This document shows positions 42,035 to 53,499 of a DNA stretch of 64,000 nt, piece by piece. Numbering within the stretch: position 1 is the stretch's first letter; each line of letters opens with the position of its first letter. Origin of the DNA: Nocardioides rotundus (GTDB taxonomy: Bacteria > Actinomycetota > Actinomycetes > Propionibacteriales > Nocardioidaceae); NCBI RefSeq assembly GCF_019931675.1, contig NZ_CP082922.1:2867001-2931000 (forward strand). The letters run 5' to 3'. Below the pieces are notes generated by a model. It had not been told where the DNA came from and did no database searches. It saw only the letters and a program-made list of their open reading frames with translations. Both the position numbers and the translations under genes were made by a program.

Positions 42035-44035
42035 CTAGGCGAAGAGGTGGTCCATCGTGTCGACCTGCACGCGGCGCCCGGAGCCCTTCGTCTCTGCCGG
42101 GGCCGAGGACGGGACCGTCGCGTCGCGGGTGTCCATGAGCGCCACCGCCTCGGGGGTGAGGAAGCGGCTCGGCTTGGTCAGCACGTGCCGGGCGTTGAGG
42201 CTCGTGGGGTGGGTCGGCAGCCGGCTCGGAACGTAGACGTCGAGGTGGTCCCGGGCCCGGGTGAGCGCGACGTAGAACAGCCGCTGCTCCTCGGCCAGCC
42301 CGGCCTCGCTGGTCAGCGCCATGTCGGAGGGGATGGCCCCGTCGCAGGCGCGCAGCAGGTGGACGACGTCCCACTCCAGCCCCTTGGCGGAGTGGATCGT
42401 GCTCAGCACCAGATAGTCCTCGTCGAGGTACGGCGACTTCGCCCAGTCGGCGGCCACGGACGCCGGATCGATCGTCTGCTCGGCGACGAACGAGCGCAGG
42501 CTGGGCTGACGCGCGGCGGCCTCGGCCAGCCGGTCCACGTCGACCACGCGGCGCGACCAGTCGGCGTAGTGCTGCCGGATCAGCGGCCGGACCGCCTCGT
42601 GACAGGCCTCGACCACGTCCGCGACCCGGTCGGCGCTCTCGGCCGCGGCGAGCGCGGTGAGCGTCGCCTCCAGCCGGCCGCGCGCGTTCTTCGGCGCGGC
42701 GGCGACGACCTCCTCGAGCGCGTCGGTGACCCCGCCGGCGAGCAGCGGCGCGAGCGTCCGGGACGTCGCCTTGCCGATCGAGCGGTGCCGGGTGAGCAGG
42801 CGGTACCACGCCACCTCGTCGGAGGTGTTCGTCGCGACCCGGAAGGCGGCGAGCAGGTCGCGGACGTGCGCGGTCTCGAGGTAGCCGATCCCGCCGTACT
42901 TCACGAACGGGATGTCGCGCACCCGCAGCTCGATCTCCAGCTGCGCCGAGTGCACGCCGGTGCGCATGAGCACCCCCTGCTCGCGCAGGAGCACGCCCTC
43001 GGCCTGGGCGGCGAGCACCGTGTCGGCCACGGCGCGCGCCTCGTCGTCGGCGTTCTCGCAGTGATGGAGCCGGGGCCGCCCGCGGTCCACGTCGCGGTCG
43101 GCGACCAGCGTCAGCTCCATGTCGCCCGGGCGGACGAGGTTGGCCAGGTCGAGGATCTCCTGGGTGGACCGGAAGTTGCGCTCCAGCCGCACCACGGTCG
43201 CCGAGAGCGTCCGCGCCAGGTCGAGGAGGTGGCCGGCGTCGGCGCCGCGGAAGCCGTAGATCGCCTGGGCGTCGTCGCCGACCACGGTCAGGCCGATGCC
43301 CTCGGGGCGCAGCCCGCGCACGATGTCGACCTGGATGGAGTTGACGTCCTGGTACTCGTCGACCAGCACCCAGTCCCACCGGGCCCGCAGCCGCTCCCCC
43401 ACCTGGGGGTCGGCCAGCAGCGCGCGGAAGTAGAGCAGCAGGTCGTCGAAGTCGAGCAGGCCGCGCTCGCGCTTGCGGGCGGCATAGGCCCGCAGCAGGG
43501 CGTTGATCTCCTCGGCGTGGTCGAGCGCCCAGGGGAACTGCTCGGCCATCACCTCGCGCGTGGGCACGCCGGTGTTGATCGCGCGCGAGCCGATGTCCGC
43601 CATGGTCATGGTGGTGGGCAGCCGCTGCTCGGTGCCGGTCAGGCCGTGCTCGGCGCGCATCAGGTCGAGCAGGTCGACGACGTCGTCGGTGTCGAGCACG
43701 CTGAAGTCCTCGAGCCCGAGGTGGTGGGTGTGCTCGGCGACGACGCGGTGGGCCACGGCATGGAACGTGCCGCTCCACACCCGCGCGGCCGCCCCAGGGT
43801 CACCGCACTGGGCGGCGGCCCGCTCCGTCATCGCTGCCGCGGCGCGGCGGGTGAAGGTGAGCAGCAGGACCCGCTCCGGCGGCACGCCGGACTCGAGCAG
43901 CCGGGCGACCCGCGCGGTCAGCACGCGGGTCTTGCCGGTGCCGGCGCCGGCGGCGATGACGAGCGGCTCGGCGCCGTGTTCGACGGCACTGCGCTGCGCC
44001 TCGTCCAGGTCCGCCAGCCACTCGCATTCGCTCAT
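42035..44035 (-). CDS. UvrD/Rep-type ATP-dependent DNA helicase
   Basis: The 666-residue superfamily 1A helicase carries IAAGAGTGKTRVLTARV (Walker A), LLLTFTRRAAAAMTERA, WVLVDEYQDVNSIQ (motif II), YGFRGADAGHLL, VVRLERNFRSTQEIL, LSTIHSAKGLEWDVVHL (motif V) and LFYVALTRARDHL (motif VI). It likely unwinds DNA in repair or replication restart. TACCAT at 44048-44043 would place the transcript start one nt before the ATG. It stands alone between two catabolic operons; no HRDC or nuclease domain was recognised, although the C-terminal 70 residues are unassigned. Confidence 0.92.
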   Translation of the reverse strand: MSECEWLADLDEAQRSAVEHGAEPLVIAAGAGTGKTRVLTARVARLLESGVPPERVLLLTFTRRAAAAMTERAAAQCGDPGAAARVWSGTFHAVAHRVVAEHTHHLGLEDFSVLDTDDVVDLLDLMRAEHGLTGTEQRLPTTMTMADIGSRAINTGVPTREVMAEQFPWALDHAEEINALLRAYAARKRERGLLDFDDLLLYFRALLADPQVGERLRARWDWVLVDEYQDVNSIQVDIVRGLRPEGIGLTVVGDDAQAIYGFRGADAGHLLDLARTLSATVVRLERNFRSTQEILDLANLVRPGDMELTLVADRDVDRGRPRLHHCENADDEARAVADTVLAAQAEGVLLREQGVLMRTGVHSAQLEIELRVRDIPFVKYGGIGYLETAHVRDLLAAFRVATNTSDEVAWYRLLTRHRSIGKATSRTLAPLLAGGVTDALEEVVAAAPKNARGRLEATLTALAAAESADRVADVVEACHEAVRPLIRQHYADWSRRVVDVDRLAEAAARQPSLRSFVAEQTIDPASVAADWAKSPYLDEDYLVLSTIHSAKGLEWDVVHLLRACDGAIPSDMALTSEAGLAEEQRLFYVALTRARDHLDVYVPSRLPTHPTSLNARHVLTKPSRFLTPEAVALMDTRDATVPSSAPAETKGSGRRVQVDTMDHLFA

Positions 44036-44042
44036 GCGTTCG

Positions 44043-44048
44043 ATGGTA
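44043..44048 (-). promoter_or_regulatory. Candidate -10 box for the UvrD-type helicase gene
   Basis: TACCAT on the minus strand lies 7 nt before the ATG (44035), giving a near-leaderless transcript. The same TACCAT box serves gntR at 57375-57380. Confidence 0.35.
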
Positions 44049-44119
44049 GGTCATCGAGCGCTGCCGCTGCGGCGACGCGCGGGCAGCCGACCGGCGGAGT
44101 GAGGCAGTGAGGGTCGGTG

Positions 44120-45622
44120 TCAGTCGTTCTGCGGGAAGCCGAGGTTGAGCCCGCCGTGGCTCGGGTCGAGCCAGCGCGAGGTCACCACCTTGCCGCGGGT
44201 GTAGAAGTGCACTCCCTCGGTGCCGTGCGCGTGGGTGTCGCCGAACAGGCTGTTCTTCCACCCGCCGAAGGAGTAGTAGGAGACCGGCACCGGGATGGGC
44301 ACGTTGATGCCGACCATCCCGACCTCGACCTCGTCCTGGAACCTCCGCGCGGCTCCGCCGTCGTTGGTGAAGATCGCGGTGCCGTTGCCGTAGGGGTTGG
44401 CGTTGATCAGCTCCAGCCCCTCGTCGTAGGTCCGCACCCGCACCACCGAGAGCACCGGGCCGAAGATCTCGTCGTCGTAGACGCTCATCCCGGGCCGCAC
44501 CTGGTCGAAGAGGGTCGGGGCGAGGAAGAAGCCGTCGCCGTCGGCGTCGTAGGTCCCCTCCCGGCCGTCGACCACGAGGGAGGCGCCGTCGGCCACGCCG
44601 GAGTCGAGGTAGGAGGTCACCTTGTCGCGGTGCGCGCCGGTGACCAGGGGCCCCATGTCCGAGCCACGGGTGCCGTCGCCGGTGCGCAGCTTGCCCATCC
44701 GGTCCTTGATCTTCTCCACCAGCTCGTCGGCGATCGAGTCGACGGCGACCAGGGCGGAGATCGCCATGCACCGCTCGCCGGCGGAGCCGAAGCCCGCGTT
44801 GATCGCGGCGTCGGCGGCCAGGTCGAGGTCGGCGTCGGGCAGGACGAGCATGTGGTTCTTCGCCCCGCCGAGCGCCTGGACCCGCTTGCCGTTGGCGGTG
44901 GCGGTCTCGTACACGTACTTCGCGATCGGGGTGGAGCCGACGAAGGAGACCGCCTTGATGTCGGGGTGCCCCAGCAGCGCGTCGACCGCCTCCTTGTCGC
45001 CGTTCACCACGTTCATCACGCCGTCGGGCAGGCCGGCCTCGGTCCACAGCTCGGCGACGGCGATGGTCGCCGACGGGTCCTTCTCGCTCGGCTTGATCAC
45101 GACCGCGTTGCCGCAGGCGATGGCGACGGGCACAAACCACAGCGGCACCATCGCCGGGAAGTTGAACGGCGAGATCACCGCGACCACGCCGAGGCTCTGC
45201 CGCATGGAGTAGACGTCGACGTTGGTCGACGCGTTCTCGGTGTAGCCGCCCTTGATCAGCTGCGGGATGCCGCAGGCGAACTCGGCGACCTCCAGACCCC
45301 GCATCACCTCGCCGAGCGCGTCGCTGAGCACCTTGCCGTGCTCGGCGGTGATGAGCGCCGCGATCCGCTCGCGGTCCCGGTGCAGCAGCTCGCGGAACTT
45401 GAAGAGCACCTGGGTGCGCTTGGCCAGCGAGAGCGACCCCCAGCTGTCCTGCCAAGCCTGCTTCGCCCCGGTCACGACCTCGTCGACCAGGTCGGCGGAC
45501 GCCAGGTCGAGCACGCCGGTGACCTCTCCGGTCGCCGGGTTGAAGACCTCGCTGGTGCGCTCGGCCGTGCCCTCCCAGGGAGAGCCGGCGATCAGGTGGG
45601 TGATGCGCGTGGGGTTGCTCAT
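44120..45622 (-). CDS. mmsA: CoA-acylating methylmalonate-semialdehyde dehydrogenase
   Basis: The 500-residue enzyme oxidises malonate or methylmalonate semialdehyde to acetyl- or propionyl-CoA, the last step of inositol breakdown (IolA role). VISPFNFPAMVPLWFVPVAIACGNAVVIKPSEKDP binds NAD, LGGAKNHMLVLPDADLD is the MmsA signature, and FGSAGERCMAISA holds the catalytic cysteine; SYYSFGGWKNSLFGD is also diagnostic. It ends the inositol cluster and is set off by its own promoter with an IolR-like operator at 45650-45671. Confidence 0.95.
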   Translation of the reverse strand: MSNPTRITHLIAGSPWEGTAERTSEVFNPATGEVTGVLDLASADLVDEVVTGAKQAWQDSWGSLSLAKRTQVLFKFRELLHRDRERIAALITAEHGKVLSDALGEVMRGLEVAEFACGIPQLIKGGYTENASTNVDVYSMRQSLGVVAVISPFNFPAMVPLWFVPVAIACGNAVVIKPSEKDPSATIAVAELWTEAGLPDGVMNVVNGDKEAVDALLGHPDIKAVSFVGSTPIAKYVYETATANGKRVQALGGAKNHMLVLPDADLDLAADAAINAGFGSAGERCMAISALVAVDSIADELVEKIKDRMGKLRTGDGTRGSDMGPLVTGAHRDKVTSYLDSGVADGASLVVDGREGTYDADGDGFFLAPTLFDQVRPGMSVYDDEIFGPVLSVVRVRTYDEGLELINANPYGNGTAIFTNDGGAARRFQDEVEVGMVGINVPIPVPVSYYSFGGWKNSLFGDTHAHGTEGVHFYTRGKVVTSRWLDPSHGGLNLGFPQND

Positions 45623-45649
45623 GGGTGGTTGTCCCTCAACTCGTCCGAC

Positions 45650-45689
45650 TTTGTTCTAACATTCTAACAAGTCACCGCGGCGATGCCAA
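45650..45689 (-). promoter_or_regulatory. mmsA promoter with IolR-type operator
   Basis: On the minus strand TTGGCA (45689-45684) and TAGAAT (45666-45661) are 17 bp apart, a near-consensus promoter whose -35 box lies in the 3' end of the upstream iolH-like gene. The plus-strand sequence CTTTGTTCTAACATT (45649-45663), followed by CTAACAAG, covers the -10 and start region. Related motifs at 57330-57344 and 58135-58149 suggest a common regulator. Confidence 0.65.
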
Positions 45690-46559
45690 CGTGGGCGTCG
45701 TCTCCCAGCGGTCCAGGTGGCCCCGGATCTGCTCGAGCATGAAGCGGCTGGACTCCTCGGCTCGGTCCTCCCAGGCGAAGACGCACGCGGTCAGGATGCC
45801 GTCGAAGCCGTTGCGCTCGAGCGCGGCGAAGAAGGCGTCGAAGTCCACCTCGCCCTGCCCCATGTCCAGGTGCTGGTGCACGGTCACCTCCGCCCCCGGC
45901 GGGTTCACGATGTAGCGCAGCCCCGAGCTCGCCGTGTGGTCGAACGCGTCGGCCAGGTGGCACATCGTGGTCAGCGGCCCCGCCTTGTCCAGGATCCCGT
46001 CCACGTCGTTGCCCTGGTGGAAGGTGTGCGGCGTGCAGTACAGGAACGACACGTTGTCGCTGTTGATCCCCCGGATCAGGTCGACCGCGCGCTTGCCGTC
46101 CTCCTCCCAGTAGTCGGGATGGGGCTCGAGCACCAGCCGGATCCCCTCCTTCTCGAACTCCGGCAGCAGCTCCTCCATGGACCGCCAGAACATCGCCTCG
46201 CAGACGTCCGGCTGGCGCGGGTTGCCGTTGAACTCGGAGTTCATCGTGTCCACGCCGAGCAGGGAGGCGAGCTGGATCGCCCGCTTCCAATACCGTACGG
46301 CGGCCTGCCGCTCGTCCTCGTCGGGACCGGACCAGCGGTAGAGCGGCAGGATCGAGGACACCCCGACCCCCGCCGCGTCCAGCTCCCGCCGGAAGTCCCG
46401 CACCGCCGCGTCGTTCACCCGCGGATGGGTGAAGAACGGGGTGAAGTCCTCCCGGGGGCTCAGCTCGATCCACTCGTAGCCGAGGTCGGCCACGACCCCC
46501 GGCAGGGTCGTCAGCGTGGTGGTGTTGCGGAACATGTGCGGGTCCAGCGCGATCTTCAC
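45672..46559 (-). CDS. iolH: IolH-like TIM-barrel isomerase/epimerase
   Basis: The 295-residue protein (VKIALDPHMFRNTTTLTTLPGVVADLGYEWIELSPR) resembles the IolH group of actinobacterial inositol clusters, with LYRWSGPDEDERQAAVRYWKRAIQLA, LVLEPHPDYWEEDG, TVHQHLDMGQGEVDF and the acidic/histidine residues for a metal site. GTG at 46557-46559 overlaps the preceding oxidoreductase stop (GTGA). IolH has no settled reaction; an isomerase or epimerase role on an inosose is likely. Confidence 0.8.
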   Translation of the reverse strand: MKIALDPHMFRNTTTLTTLPGVVADLGYEWIELSPREDFTPFFTHPRVNDAAVRDFRRELDAAGVGVSSILPLYRWSGPDEDERQAAVRYWKRAIQLASLLGVDTMNSEFNGNPRQPDVCEAMFWRSMEELLPEFEKEGIRLVLEPHPDYWEEDGKRAVDLIRGINSDNVSFLYCTPHTFHQGNDVDGILDKAGPLTTMCHLADAFDHTASSGLRYIVNPPGAEVTVHQHLDMGQGEVDFDAFFAALERNGFDGILTACVFAWEDRAEESSRFMLEQIRGHLDRWETTPTLASPR

Positions 46560-47599
46560 GGGCGCGCCTCCAGCTTCACCTCGACCGGCTCGCCGGAGGC
46601 CAACGACGCCATGCCGGCCTCGCAGACCACCGTGGAGGCGTACCCGTCGTAGGCCGTCGGGCCGACGACCTCGCCCCGCCGGCTCGCGTCCACCCACGCC
46701 TGGACCTCCAGGTCGTAGGCGCGCTCGAACCGGACGCGGAAGTCCGGGTCCACCGAGCCGCCCCACTGGCCGAGGTCCTCGGCCACGTCCGGGGCGACGG
46801 TGGTGTAGAGCCCCGCCCACGGCCGGCCGGCGATCGCCGTACCCCGCTCGGCGACGGCCTCGCAGCGCACCTCGTAGCCGGTCTGGCAGTTCACGAACAC
46901 CTCGTTGGTGACCACCGAGCCGCCGGCCATGGTGAACACCGAGACCTGGGGATCGGCGACCCCCTCGAAGGCCGCGGACGTGGGCGCGGGGCTGAGCACC
47001 TGGATCCGGGTGATCTCCTCCCCGAGCAGGAAGCGCGCCACGTCCACCTCGTGCACCATCGAGTCCCGCACGATCATCTCCGAGCGGAACTCCGGGTTCG
47101 GCACCGACTTGTTGCGGTGCGTCTGGTGCAGCAGCAGCGTGCGCCCGAGCCGGCCGGAGTCGAGCAGCTCCTTCATCTGGGCGTACTCCGGGTCGAAGCG
47201 ACGCATGAAGCCGACCTGGATCATCGGCCGGCCCGCGCGGTGCTCGGCCTGCACGACCTCCCACGAGCTCTCGGCGTCCATCGTCAGCGGCTTCTCGCAC
47301 AGCGCGTACTTCCCGTGCTCGATGCAGGCCATCAGCTGCTCGGGGTGCACGAAGCCGGGCGAGGCGATCAGCACCGCATCCACGCCCTCGTCCGCGATCA
47401 GCTCGAGCGGGTCCTCGATCACCCGCACGTCCGCGGCCCCGTCGGCCCGCAGGCCCTCGACGAGCTCGGTCGCCCGCGGGACGTCCGGGTCGCTCACCGC
47501 GACCAGGTCGGCTCCCGCGATCCTCCTGACCAGCCGGTCGGCGTGGTCGGCGCCCATCATGCCGACGCCGATCACCCCGACTCGCAGCGGCTGTCCCAT
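46556..47599 (-). CDS. Inositol 2-dehydrogenase-like oxidoreductase (second iolG copy)
   Basis: The 347-residue Gfo/Idh/MocA protein has RVGVIGVGMMGADHADRL, YALCEKPLTMDAESS and DSMVHEVDVARFLLGEEITRIQVLSP, where the aspartate and histidine of the active site are seen. The ATG at 47597-47599 has GAGGAG upstream and shares one base with the ABC ATPase stop (TGATG). Its coupling to the ABC importer and the iolH-like gene suggests it handles a second cyclitol isomer (for example scyllo- or D-chiro-inositol), which is inference. Confidence 0.85.
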   Translation of the reverse strand: MGQPLRVGVIGVGMMGADHADRLVRRIAGADLVAVSDPDVPRATELVEGLRADGAADVRVIEDPLELIADEGVDAVLIASPGFVHPEQLMACIEHGKYALCEKPLTMDAESSWEVVQAEHRAGRPMIQVGFMRRFDPEYAQMKELLDSGRLGRTLLLHQTHRNKSVPNPEFRSEMIVRDSMVHEVDVARFLLGEEITRIQVLSPAPTSAAFEGVADPQVSVFTMAGGSVVTNEVFVNCQTGYEVRCEAVAERGTAIAGRPWAGLYTTVAPDVAEDLGQWGGSVDPDFRVRFERAYDLEVQAWVDASRRGEVVGPTAYDGYASTVVCEAGMASLASGEPVEVKLEARP

Positions 47600-48510
47600 C
47601 AACGCTCCTCACTGTTCTGTGCCGCCTCATCCTCGGCGGAGAGGTCGGCTTCGGGATCGGTCACCGGGGCCTGGATGTGCCCCGGCTCGTCGCTGACGTG
47701 GGGTACGTCGGCCCCGCGCAGCTCGTGCTTGAGCTCGTCGAGCTCCTGGCCACCGGCCATCTCCGCGGTGAGCTGGTCCAAGGTCAGCTCGTCGCGGTGG
47801 GCGTCGAGCACCACGTGACCCAGCTTGAGGATCACGAAGTGGTTGCCCACCAGATAGGCGTGGTGCGGGTTGTGGGTGATGAAGACGACGCCGAGCCCGG
47901 CATCGCGCGCCGCGGCGATGTACTTCAGCACCACCCCGGACTGCCGGACGCCGAGCGCGGCGGTCGGCTCGTCCAGGATGATCACCTTGGCGCCGAAGTA
48001 GATCGCCCGGGCGATCGCGATGCACTGCCGCTGACCGCCCGAGAGACCGCCGACCGGCCGGTCCAGATCGCCGATCTGGACGCCCATCTTCCGCAGCTCC
48101 TCATCGGCGATCTCCCGCATCCGGTTGCGGTCCAGCGAGAGCCCCTTGCGCAGCTCGTTGCCGAGGAAGAAGTTCCGCCAGACCGACATCAGCGGCGCGA
48201 GCGCCAGGTCCTGGTAGACGGTGGCGATCCCGAGCGCCTGCGCGGCCCGCGGCGAGGCGAGCTGCCGCTTGATCCCGTTGACGATGAAGTCGCCCTCGGT
48301 GTGCTCGTGCAGCCCCGCCATGATCTTGATCAGCGTGGACTTCCCCGCGCCGTTGTCGCCCAGCACGCAGGTGACCTCGCCCGGGAAGACCTCCAGCGAG
48401 ACGCCGCGCAGCGCGTTGACGTTGCCGTAGGACTTGCCGACGTCGTCCATCACGACTAGCGGCTCGCGCCGAGTGGGCTCGGTCGTGGTCTCCTCCAGTG
48501 TCGCGGTCAT
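47599..48510 (-). CDS. Sugar/inositol ABC transporter ATP-binding protein
   Basis: The 303-residue ATPase has a single nucleotide-binding domain: GDNGAGKSTLIKIMAGL (Walker A), GLSGGQRQCIAIARAI (signature), KVIILDEPTAALG (Walker B) and FITHNPHHAY (H-loop). Most inositol or ribose ATPases have two such domains; this form resembles the fructose-type FrcA. The C-terminal 60 residues are acidic and probably disordered. It overlaps the permease stop (ATGA). Confidence 0.92.
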   Translation of the reverse strand: MTATLEETTTEPTRREPLVVMDDVGKSYGNVNALRGVSLEVFPGEVTCVLGDNGAGKSTLIKIMAGLHEHTEGDFIVNGIKRQLASPRAAQALGIATVYQDLALAPLMSVWRNFFLGNELRKGLSLDRNRMREIADEELRKMGVQIGDLDRPVGGLSGGQRQCIAIARAIYFGAKVIILDEPTAALGVRQSGVVLKYIAAARDAGLGVVFITHNPHHAYLVGNHFVILKLGHVVLDAHRDELTLDQLTAEMAGGQELDELKHELRGADVPHVSDEPGHIQAPVTDPEADLSAEDEAAQNSEER

Positions 48511-49568
48511 AGCGCCTCCGCCCTCTTCTTAACCCACATGTTGACCAGCACGGCGCCGATGAGCATCACGCCGAGGAACGTCTTGAGCCAGTCCACGTCC
48601 CAGCCGGCGTAGGTGATGCCCAGGTTGGTCATCGCGTAGATGAGCGCACCGAGCGCCGCGCCCACCACCGAGCCGTAGCCGCCGGTGAGCAGGCAGCCGC
48701 CGATGACCGCGGCGATGATGTAGATGAACTCGTAGCCGACGCCCTGCCCCGACTGCACGGTGCTGTACTGGAACAGGTTGTGCATCCCGACCACCCAGGC
48801 GGCGAAGCCGGTGCCCATGAAGAGCAGCGTCTTGGTCCGCACGACGGGTACGCCGACCGCGCGCGCCGCCGCCGGGTCTCCGCCGGAGGCGAAGATCCAG
48901 TTCCCCGCACGGGTGCGCAGCAGCACCCAGGAGAGCAGGATGGTCAGCACGATCCAGTAGAACACCGAGACGTTGAGACTCAAGGACGTGTCGTTGAACC
49001 ACAGATTGATGACGACGGGGGACGCGAAGACCGCGGCCGCGCTGCTGTAGCCGTCCATGTCGGAGATGCTCTTCGAGGACACCCCGCCGGTGACCAGGCG
49101 CGTCACCGCCAGGTTGATCCCGGTGAGCACGAAGTAGGTGCCCAGGGTGACCAGGAAGCTCGGCAACCCGGTCAGATGCAGCAGCCAGCCGTTGAAGGCG
49201 CCCACCGCCAGCGAGAAGACCAGGGCGAGCAGCACCCCGACCCACACGTTGAGCCCGAGGTACCACGTGGCGTGGGCGGCGGTCAGCGACGACGCGGTGA
49301 CCGCGACGCCGGTCGACAGGTCGAACTCCCCGCCGATCATCAGCATGGCCACGAAGATCGCCATGATCCCCAGGGTCGAGGACTGGTAGAGGATCGTGTC
49401 GATGTTGCCGATCTGGCGGAACTTGGGCGCCACGGTGCTGAAGATGATCGCCACGGCGATCGCGCCGATCAGGGCGCCCACGCCGGGCATCCCCAGCAAC
49501 GTGGTCGTCAGCGACCGGGAGCGGACCCGGTCGTCGGCCACCTCGGGCGTTGCGGTTGCGGTGCTCAT
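48507..49568 (-). CDS. Sugar/inositol ABC transporter permease
   Basis: The 353-residue integral membrane subunit of the RbsC/FrcC type has about ten helices, with GGEFDLSTGVAVTASSLTAA and GGDPAAARAVGVPVVRTKTLLFMGTGFAAW as family landmarks, and YIIAAVIGGCLLTGGYGSVVGAALGALIYAM near the end. The ATG at 49566-49568 lies 8 bp after the binding-protein stop. With the adjacent binding protein and ATPase it forms an importer, most likely for inositol given the operon. Confidence 0.92.
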   Translation of the reverse strand: MSTATATPEVADDRVRSRSLTTTLLGMPGVGALIGAIAVAIIFSTVAPKFRQIGNIDTILYQSSTLGIMAIFVAMLMIGGEFDLSTGVAVTASSLTAAHATWYLGLNVWVGVLLALVFSLAVGAFNGWLLHLTGLPSFLVTLGTYFVLTGINLAVTRLVTGGVSSKSISDMDGYSSAAAVFASPVVINLWFNDTSLSLNVSVFYWIVLTILLSWVLLRTRAGNWIFASGGDPAAARAVGVPVVRTKTLLFMGTGFAAWVVGMHNLFQYSTVQSGQGVGYEFIYIIAAVIGGCLLTGGYGSVVGAALGALIYAMTNLGITYAGWDVDWLKTFLGVMLIGAVLVNMWVKKRAEAL

Positions 49569-49576
49569 CGGCCGAC

Positions 49577-50575
49577 CTACCGGGTGCCGTTCGCGGCGAA
49601 CTTCGAGACCTGGTCGATGTTCTCCTGGTCGATGAAGGCCGGCCCGGTCGCGACGTTGCCGCCGCCGCCGATGGTGTTGCCGTTGTTGATGTAGAGCCAC
49701 AGCGAGTCCACCGCGAGGTAGCCCTGCAGGAAGGGCTGCTGGTCGATCGCCCACTGGACGTCGCCCGCCTCGACCGCCTTGACCAGCTCGGCGTTGGTGT
49801 CGAAGGTGCCGATCTTGGCCTCGCTGCCGGCGCTCTGGACGGCGTCCACCGCGTTCAGGGCGAACGGCGCGCCGAGAGTGACCACCCAGTCGACGCTGTC
49901 GTCCTCGGTCAGCTTGGCCTCGATGTTGGTGACCACGGCGGCGGAGTCCCGGCCGTCGACGTACAGCCTCTGCACCTTGGTGCCCGACCCGGCGCCCTCG
50001 ATGATGCCGTCGCAGCGGTCCTCGAGCTGCTGCTGCCCCTGCTCCTGGATCACGCAGAGCACGTTCTTCGCGCCGTCCTCGACCAGCCGCTCGCCCACCG
50101 CGTTGCCGGCGTCGGTCTCGGCCTGGCCGAAGTAGCCCAGCGCCCCCAAGTCCATCGCGTCGGTGCCGCCGGCGTTGAACATGGTCACCGGGATGTCGGC
50201 CTCGATCGCCGCCTTGATCGCCGGGCCGATGGCGCCGGTGTTCGGGTCGGTGACCGCGATGCCGTCCACGTCCTTGTCGATGGCGGCCTGGATCAGCTGC
50301 GCCTGCTTGGTCGCGTCGGGATCGTTGGTGTACTCCAGGTTGACGTTGTCCTTGGCCGCCGCGGCCTCGGCGCCCTTGCGGATGATGTCCCAGAACGTGT
50401 CGCCCGGGGCCTGGTGGGTGATCATCGCGATGGTGATCTCCTCGGTGTTCGCCTGCCCGGCGTTCATGCCTGAGCTCTCCTCCTGCTGCCGTCCTCCGCT
50501 GGAGGAGCAGGCGGTGAGGCCCAGCGTCAGCGCCGCGGCGAGGGCCACCACGCGTGCTCGTGTGTGTCGGGACAT
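49577..50575 (-). CDS. Sugar/inositol ABC transporter substrate-binding lipoprotein
   Basis: The 332-residue protein has a lipoprotein signal peptide ending LGLTACSSSGG, where the cysteine would be lipidated. The mature part is of the ribose-binding type 1 fold (ITIAMITHQAPGDTFWDIIRKGAEAAA; AIDKDVDGIAVTDPNTGAIGPAI; WAIDQQPFLQGYLAVDSLWL). The ATG at 50573-50575 begins 81 bp after the iolE stop. The binding specificity is not readable from sequence, but the position in the inositol operon points to inositol. Confidence 0.92.
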   Translation of the reverse strand: MSRHTRARVVALAAALTLGLTACSSSGGRQQEESSGMNAGQANTEEITIAMITHQAPGDTFWDIIRKGAEAAAAKDNVNLEYTNDPDATKQAQLIQAAIDKDVDGIAVTDPNTGAIGPAIKAAIEADIPVTMFNAGGTDAMDLGALGYFGQAETDAGNAVGERLVEDGAKNVLCVIQEQGQQQLEDRCDGIIEGAGSGTKVQRLYVDGRDSAAVVTNIEAKLTEDDSVDWVVTLGAPFALNAVDAVQSAGSEAKIGTFDTNAELVKAVEAGDVQWAIDQQPFLQGYLAVDSLWLYINNGNTIGGGGNVATGPAFIDQENIDQVSKFAANGTR

Positions 50576-50656
50576 CTGGTTCCTGCCTTTCGTTGCTCCG
50601 CCGCTCCTACGGCGACGGCGTACTGGGGGATGAGGGAGTCGGAGGGTGCAGACGGG

Positions 50657-51552
50657 TCATCGCAGCGGCCCGCATCCCTGGAGGTAGGCCCGGGTGCGCT
50701 CGGCGATCGGCATCGGCTGGTCCGGGTCGCAGGGGTACATGTCCTGCTCGACGATGGCGAACAGCTCGATGTCCAGGCCGGCGAGCGCGTCCAGGATCGG
50801 CGGCATCTCGGGGACGCCCTGCGGCGGCTCGCACATGACGCCGAGCTTGACCGCCTCGCCGAAGCCCATGCCCTCGGCCTCGACCCGCGCCAGCACGGCC
50901 GGGTCGACCTGCTTGAGGTGGGCATAGCCGATCCGCGGGCCGTAGTCGGCGATCAGCTTCAGGTTGTCCCCGCCGCAGTAGGACAGGTGACCGGTGTCCA
51001 GGCACAGGGTGACCAGGTCGGGGTCGGTCTCGTGCAGGAACCGCTCGACGTTCTCGTGGGTGTCCACGTGGGTGTCGGCGTGCGGGTGGAACTGGATCTG
51101 CAGGCCGAACTCCTCGCGGATCCGGCGGGCCAGCTCGTTCATCTGCCGGGCGTACGCCGGCCACTGCTCGGCGCTCAGCGCACTGTCCTCCAGCACCTCG
51201 CCGGTGGCGGGGTCGCGCCAGAAGTCGGGGATCACCACGAGGTGCCGGGCGCCCATCGCGGCGGTCAGCGTGGCCGCGGCGGAGACGTCCTTCCAGGTGG
51301 AGTCCCACGAGTCCGGACGGTGCAGGTGCTCGAAGATGGTGCCGGCGGTCATGGTCAGCCCCCGGGCGTCCAGCTCGTCCTTGAGCCGGGCGGGGTCGGT
51401 GGGCAGGTAGCCGTAGGGCCCGAGCTCGATCCGCGTGTAGCCGGAGGCCTGGACCTCGTCCAGGAAGCGCTGCCACGGGGTCTGCGCCGGGTCGTCGGCG
51501 TACCACACACCCCAGGAGTCGGGGGCGGTTCCGAGGTAGGCGGGCGTGCTCA

Positions 51553-51553
<1 letters not shown>
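50657..51553 (-). CDS. iolE: Inosose dehydratase-like TIM-barrel protein
   Basis: The 298-residue protein (MSTPAYLGTAPDSWGVWY) has the IolE start G-x-APDSWG, FHPHADTHVDTHENVERFL, CLDTGHLSYCGGDN and AHLKQVDP, matching 2-keto-myo-inositol dehydratase and its metal ligands. It removes water from inosose to give the dione used by IolD. Two adjacent ATGs exist at 51556 and 51553; the second has AAGGAG at better spacing and shares one base with the iolD stop. Confidence 0.9.

Positions 51554-53495
<1,942 letters not shown>

Positions 53496-53499
<4 letters not shown>

Noticed and set aside
42035..44035. Defence-system helicase
   Set aside because: The helicase has the full set of UvrD/Rep motifs, no neighbouring defence genes, and stands between catabolic operons.
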